Origin: Poecilobothrus nobilitatus
Lineage: Eukaryota; Arthropoda; Insecta; Diptera; Dolichopodidae
Assembly: GCA_947095535.1 (NCBI GenBank)
Contig: OX352773.1
Span: 233,721,477-233,785,476, forward strand
Length of the DNA: 64,000 nt
Direction: 5' to 3'
Below the pieces are notes generated by a model. That model did not search any database. It was not told where the DNA came from and saw only the letters and a list, made by a program, of their open reading frames with translations. Position 1 is the first letter of the stretch. Every line of letters begins with the position of its first letter. Below are positions 60,246 to 64,000 of this stretch, piece after piece. Position numbers and translations under genes: made by a program.

Positions 60246-60865
60246 ACAATAATTTTTTTCGTGGGTATTTTGAGGGGCAATATGAAATTTTTATTTTTTA
60301 AACAAGTAATCATAATCAATTTTTTTTATTTTAAAGTCTGTTTTACTTAATATCATTTTTTATGTGCATTAAAATGAAATAAGGTAAATTTTGCCTTTGT
60401 GGCCAGTTGCACTTTTTAAGTAATTAACGACTTAAAGTGAATAATTATAAAAACATAAGTTCCTTTGACTTTATTTAATTTTAAAAGCATCATTTTAGTA
60501 CTTGCCATTAAGGTATCGCCCGCTTTACCTTATTGAAAGGAAACAGAAGGAAATAAATACTGGATGTCAATTTAAAGTTAAATTTATTATAAATCTATAA
60601 ATTTTTCTTTTAATTTTTTTCCGACTCTGTTCATATTATAATAGCACAGTACCACATACAGTGTTCTTAAACTTATATTATAAGTAATTACATAAAATTT
60701 TATAAAACAGTTTTAATAAGATGATATCAAGGTAAAAAAGACATACTAGCACGTTTCTTTTTGTTTTTTTTTTTATTCTTGCTTTATATTAATTTTTATT
60801 TTTTGTACTTTTTAAATTTTTTTTTTTTTTCGCATAAATTACGGAAACATTTTTACTAATTACAG
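60246..60865. other. AT-rich spacer with a short inverted repeat
   Basis: AATAAGGTAAA near 60378 pairs with TTTACCTTATT near 60525; between them TTTTTAAGTAATTAACGACTTAAAG forms a second hairpin. Possibly a small foldback element of ~165 bp; not classified. Confidence 0.4.
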
Positions 60866-60898
60866 GTGAATTAGAGAAGGAAATAAAGTTAAAGATAG
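60866..60898 (+). CDS. Candidate 33-bp host microexon (unproven)
   Basis: A T-rich tract and ACTAATTACAG precede it, and AG|GTAAGT, a perfect donor, follows. Only one of the three frames is open: two bases, then ELEKEIKLKI, then one base. The phase (one base left over) fits the open frame of the candidate exon at 62694 that needs two bases. The charged heptad-like peptide would suit a helix or coiled coil. I do not recognise the gene. In AT-rich DNA such splice-site pairs also arise by chance, so this is only a candidate; transcript data would settle it. Confidence 0.3.
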
Positions 60899-62693
60899 GT
60901 AAGTAGTAACTAAGTTTGTTATTCTTATTCTTAGTGTCTTACATATTTTTTTTTTTTTTTTTTGTTATTTTTGGTTTTATATTTTTATACTTAATATGCA
61001 GTGTATTAAAGGTTTTTGAACAATTTTCTGTTTTTTTTTTCTTTTTGTTTTTTTTTTGTTTTAATTTTTGGTGTGTTTTATTTGTTTGTTAAGGAGATAA
61101 TGAGATTTTGAAATGCAAACAGAATAAATTTAATTTATAAACACTTTAAAATACTTTTTTTTATGTTCTTTTTTCTCTTGTTTATGTTTTTCTTTTTTTT
61201 AACTCCTTGAAAATTGTCTTACATATTTTAAAGATTCTAACAATCAGACGAAAAAAATAAAGTTTCTCTGTTTCACAATGTTCATAAATTTTTTTTTCTG
61301 TGTAAATAAGCTTTGCAAATCGCTTTATAAAATTTAAATTAAAAGTTTACAAGAAAGTCTAATGTGATTTTTATCCTTAATAACTTTTCAAGTTGTTATA
61401 CTATTTTGTTGTTGTTGGTGTTTGGTACTATGGAATATATTCAGTATATGAAAACATTATATTTTGTTTGATTATATATAGTATATATATATATGTATAA
61501 ATATATTTCGTAATGTTTATATGTAAGTAAATTTGAATATTTATATGTGAAGGACAACAAAAATTTGGTAGAAATTTAACGATTCCTTTAAGAGGTTTTT
61601 GATGAGATGAAAATTGAGAACCAAAAACAAAAAACAATAACAACAATATTAAGTTTAAGTATTTTTGGTGGAATTATTATTTTCCAAGAAAAGCAAATTT
61701 TGGTTGTTTTGTGGAATTACTGAATTTTGCATCATTATTTTAAGATTTTTAACAATTTTTAACACTTTTACATGGAAAATTTTTGTACATTGAAGACTTA
61801 CAATAAATGATAATTTACAATTTTATTTTTTTTTTTTTTTGAATCAGTAGAATAAATTTTGGTTTAATTTTTTTTTTTTTTTTTGCGATTTAGCCCATAA
61901 AAGTTGTAATTTTTCATTATTAAAAGATTTTGATTTTAACACTTACAATTCTAGATAACTAAGAATAAAACAAAAAAAAAACTTTAGATATTTTATCATG
62001 ATTTATGCATGAGTAGTAATAAAACTTATAATAAGTAATTTTATTATTCTCTGTTTGAATTTTGGAAATTTATTTTGCAAATTTTTATTGTTAATAAAAT
62101 ATGCTTAAAAAAAGTAGAAGTTTGTTTGTTAAAATCTTACAATAAATTTAAAAAGGGCGAAAAAAAACTTAAACTCGATTTTTGTTATAAGATTGTACCA
62201 TGTGGATGTACCATGAAATATTACTTTATATACAAACAAAACAAATATATTTTGATTAATTACCGATATAATATTTGGCTTCGAATCTGTTAATTATGTC
62301 TTTGAATGAAAATTCATTCTACAACACTAATTTTCAAAACAAAATTTTAAAAGGAATTTTTTTAATATTTTAAGTATCACTAATTTCTTAAAAAGTCGTA
62401 GAATTCCATGTCCAAAACTATTTTATTTTATTTTAACTTAGTCCCTTCTAGCTTCAAATAATGTATCTGTTCAGAAAATGAAGCTCCGAACGAAAGTAAC
62501 GAATTGGAGTTTCTATATAGCATGTAAAAAATAAATAAATAAATAATTCTTGATGGCGCATGTATTTGTTTTTTATAATTTTCTAGAGTACAATAAACTT
62601 AATGGGCTAGTAAAAATAATAATTCAAGAAATTGAAACTTGGCTAAATATAAATAATAAAATTAACTTTGTGGATGCTTTATTCTTTTTATAG
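60899..62693. other. T-rich sequence between the two candidate exons
   Basis: Unusually rich in long T runs (60930-61210, 61830-61885), which would suit a plus-strand intron. A (TA)n tract lies near 61480. No repeat family recognised. Confidence 0.4.
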
Positions 62694-62758
62694 AAGTGGG
62701 AGCAAAAAAAAAAATGAGCTGTCTCCACCACAGGACCGACCGCCACTACACAAAAAAG
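62694..62758 (+). CDS. Candidate 65-bp host exon (unproven)
   Basis: Preceded by a pyrimidine-rich acceptor, TTTATTCTTTTTATAG, and followed by AAG|GTACAA, a moderate donor. It stands out as a GC-rich island (CTCCACCACAGGACCGACCGCC) in very AT-rich DNA. Two frames are open: SGSKKKNELSPPQDRP... and VGAKKKMSCLHHRTDRH.... The second is in phase with the candidate exon at 60866 and joins it through a GAA codon. It also has an internal ATG behind a run of A. No gene identified. Confidence 0.3.
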
Positions 62759-63234
62759 GTACAATGCTAAAATTTATAGATTTTAGATTTAAAGCAAAAT
62801 AACTTCTAATCATTTAATAACATTTTGTTTTATTCAATAAAAATAATTATATGCAATGAAATCGTAAAAATATTTCTACATTCATTCATACATCCATTTA
62901 TTATTATTATTATTGTAATGTAGATACATGATTTTTTTTTCATTCAAAAAATAATATTAAAAGTAAAAAATAATAAAAACTGTAAACAAATACAAAACAA
63001 ACATAAGATTAATATTAAATCTGCTAACAAAAATTTTACCGTTTTAATTTTATGTCATCAACAAATGAATAATATGCATTGGCATAGATACAAGTACATA
63101 CATATGTATGTATAAAAATTTTTAGAGATATAAAAAAAAAACAAAAAAAAATTGTTCATATAAATTCATATGGAGTGTTACGTATGAAATTTGGACTTAG
63201 AAAAAAAAATTAAATAAAAGTTAAAGTTAGTCGG
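62759..63234. other. AT-rich spacer, no feature seen
   Basis: Contains an (ATT)n tract near 62900 and no recognised element. Confidence 0.4.
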
Positions 63235-63640
63235 ATCAAAAAATGTTCTATGGCAAAGTTGTTCCTCTTTACTTGTGTAATAACTTTTTCTTAATATTTT
63301 TCTCACAAAATTTTTCTGTTACGAAATATTCGTAAAAAACTTAAAAAGTACACTAGTAAACTACCACTTGCGGTTGTCCGATTTACTCCAAAAGCTTATC
63401 AATCCGAGATATTTACGTCAAAACTTTAAATATGAAATTTCAAAAAATTCCGCTCAGTCGTTTAAGCTGTACACGTGCCCACAGACATACCCACACACGC
63501 ACCCACACACACACAGACGGACATCATGCTGAAAATTTTTTTACAGCCTTCTCCACACCGGAGTAGTGCATTTTTGCGAAAATCTCGGGTACAAATTTTT
63601 AGTATGAAAATAATACCTACCTTATACATTAATGTATGCG
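63235..63640. mobile_element. Unclassified repeat-like segment with CA-rich and GACGGAC motif
   Basis: A less AT-rich, unique stretch with TGCGGTTGTCCGATTTACTCC, TTCCGCTCAGTCGTTTAAGC, a (CACA)-rich tract and ACAGACGGACATCATG at 63512-63527. The run of short tandem motifs ending in ACGGAC, flanked by more complex sequence, is typical of non-autonomous dipteran elements, but no second copy lies in this window and ends are undefined. Confidence 0.4.
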
Positions 63641-63854
63641 GTCGGTAAAAATCAATATATTTTAAAACAGTAAAACCTTTCCCAATATTTTGTTTTAAAA
63701 ACTCAAATTGATTTTTTTGTAACTCAAAGTCATATCGCATTCATTTAACCGTATAAAAGAACGATTTTTATGCGAACATTAGACAATTTTTATTACATTT
63801 ATATGTACAAATATGTATATAAATTATTTTGTAATAATCTTTAACTCCACAATT

Positions 63855-64000
63855 TAAAGAGTCCGCATCCTTGTCATATCCTCTCCTATCCCTACTATCT
63901 AGTCAATATACTGCGTTAGTAGTAAAGAGTTTACTGGATAAGATGGGTTTATCGAGATGGGTTTAGTCCGTAAAAATCTGAAACTTATAAAAATGTATTT
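63855..64000 (+). mobile_element. SINE-1 body, cut by the window edge
   Basis: CCTATCCCTACTATCTAGTCAATATACTGCGTTAGTAG matches the body at 4.2 kb (CCTATCCCTACTGCTACTCCCTAGC...ATACTGCATTATCAG). GATGGGTTTAGTCCGTAAAAATCTGA then matches the 'GTTAAGTCAGTAAGAATCTGA' block. The terminal CCACCTCC, if present, lies beyond the window. Confidence 0.6.

Overview
The window looks like AT-rich non-coding nuclear DNA from a eukaryote, most likely a fly (Diptera, Brachycera). About three quarters or more of the bases are A or T, homopolymer A/T runs are frequent, and no long open reading frame carries a host gene. The lineage call rests on the repeats. The main family has the architecture of the dipteran DINE-1/Helentron elements: a 5' hairpin of the form TATACCC...GGGTATA, a GTCC microsatellite next to it, and a matching inverted repeat near the far end. 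tRNA-derived SINEs, Jockey-like and R1/I/LOA-like LINE remnants, one canonical Helitron and two MITE-like elements complete the repeat load. I infer the order from general knowledge of these repeats, and the genus is not determinable.

Layout. 1-8.1 kb: old DINE-like copies (1.0, 4.9, 6.2 kb), a full tRNA-derived SINE (3.87 kb), a cluster of short GAAATAAAGT repeats, and a 147-bp tandem array (7.4-8.1 kb). 8.1-11.4 kb: featureless. 11.4-13.6 kb: a large DINE-like element with internal 306-bp and 259-bp units, followed by a decayed LINE reverse-transcriptase remnant at 14.06-14.56 kb. 14.9-29.5 kb: several copies of a second, sequence-unrelated repeat family (family B) with DINE-like layout, SINE fragments, short DINE copies and an inverted minisatellite. 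29.6-31.3 kb: a SINE and a LINE C-terminal remnant with an (AATCT)n tail. 34.4-36.4 kb: two related terminal-inverted-repeat elements, each with apparent 9-bp target duplications. 37.5-40.3 kb: a second large DINE-like element, nearly identical to the one at 11.4 kb but with two more 306-bp units. 43.8-44.85 kb: a LINE insertion with an inverted 5' part and a 15-bp target duplication. 46.2-54.3 kb: a DINE copy, a facing pair of family B copies, then a 2.4-kb Helitron inserted into another family B copy and itself containing a family B fragment. 56.9-60.2 kb: a well-preserved SINE with target duplication, and a SINE nested inside another SINE. 60.9 and 62.7 kb: two possible small host exons on the + strand with compatible reading frame. 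These are the only hints of a host gene, and if real they would make the right part of the window intronic.

The elements do not form a pathway. What the window records is successive insertion: older family B and DINE copies are interrupted by SINEs and a Helitron. All identifications are by eye, without database searches. Element boundaries are approximate (usually within 10-30 bases) except where target duplications or terminal motifs fix them.
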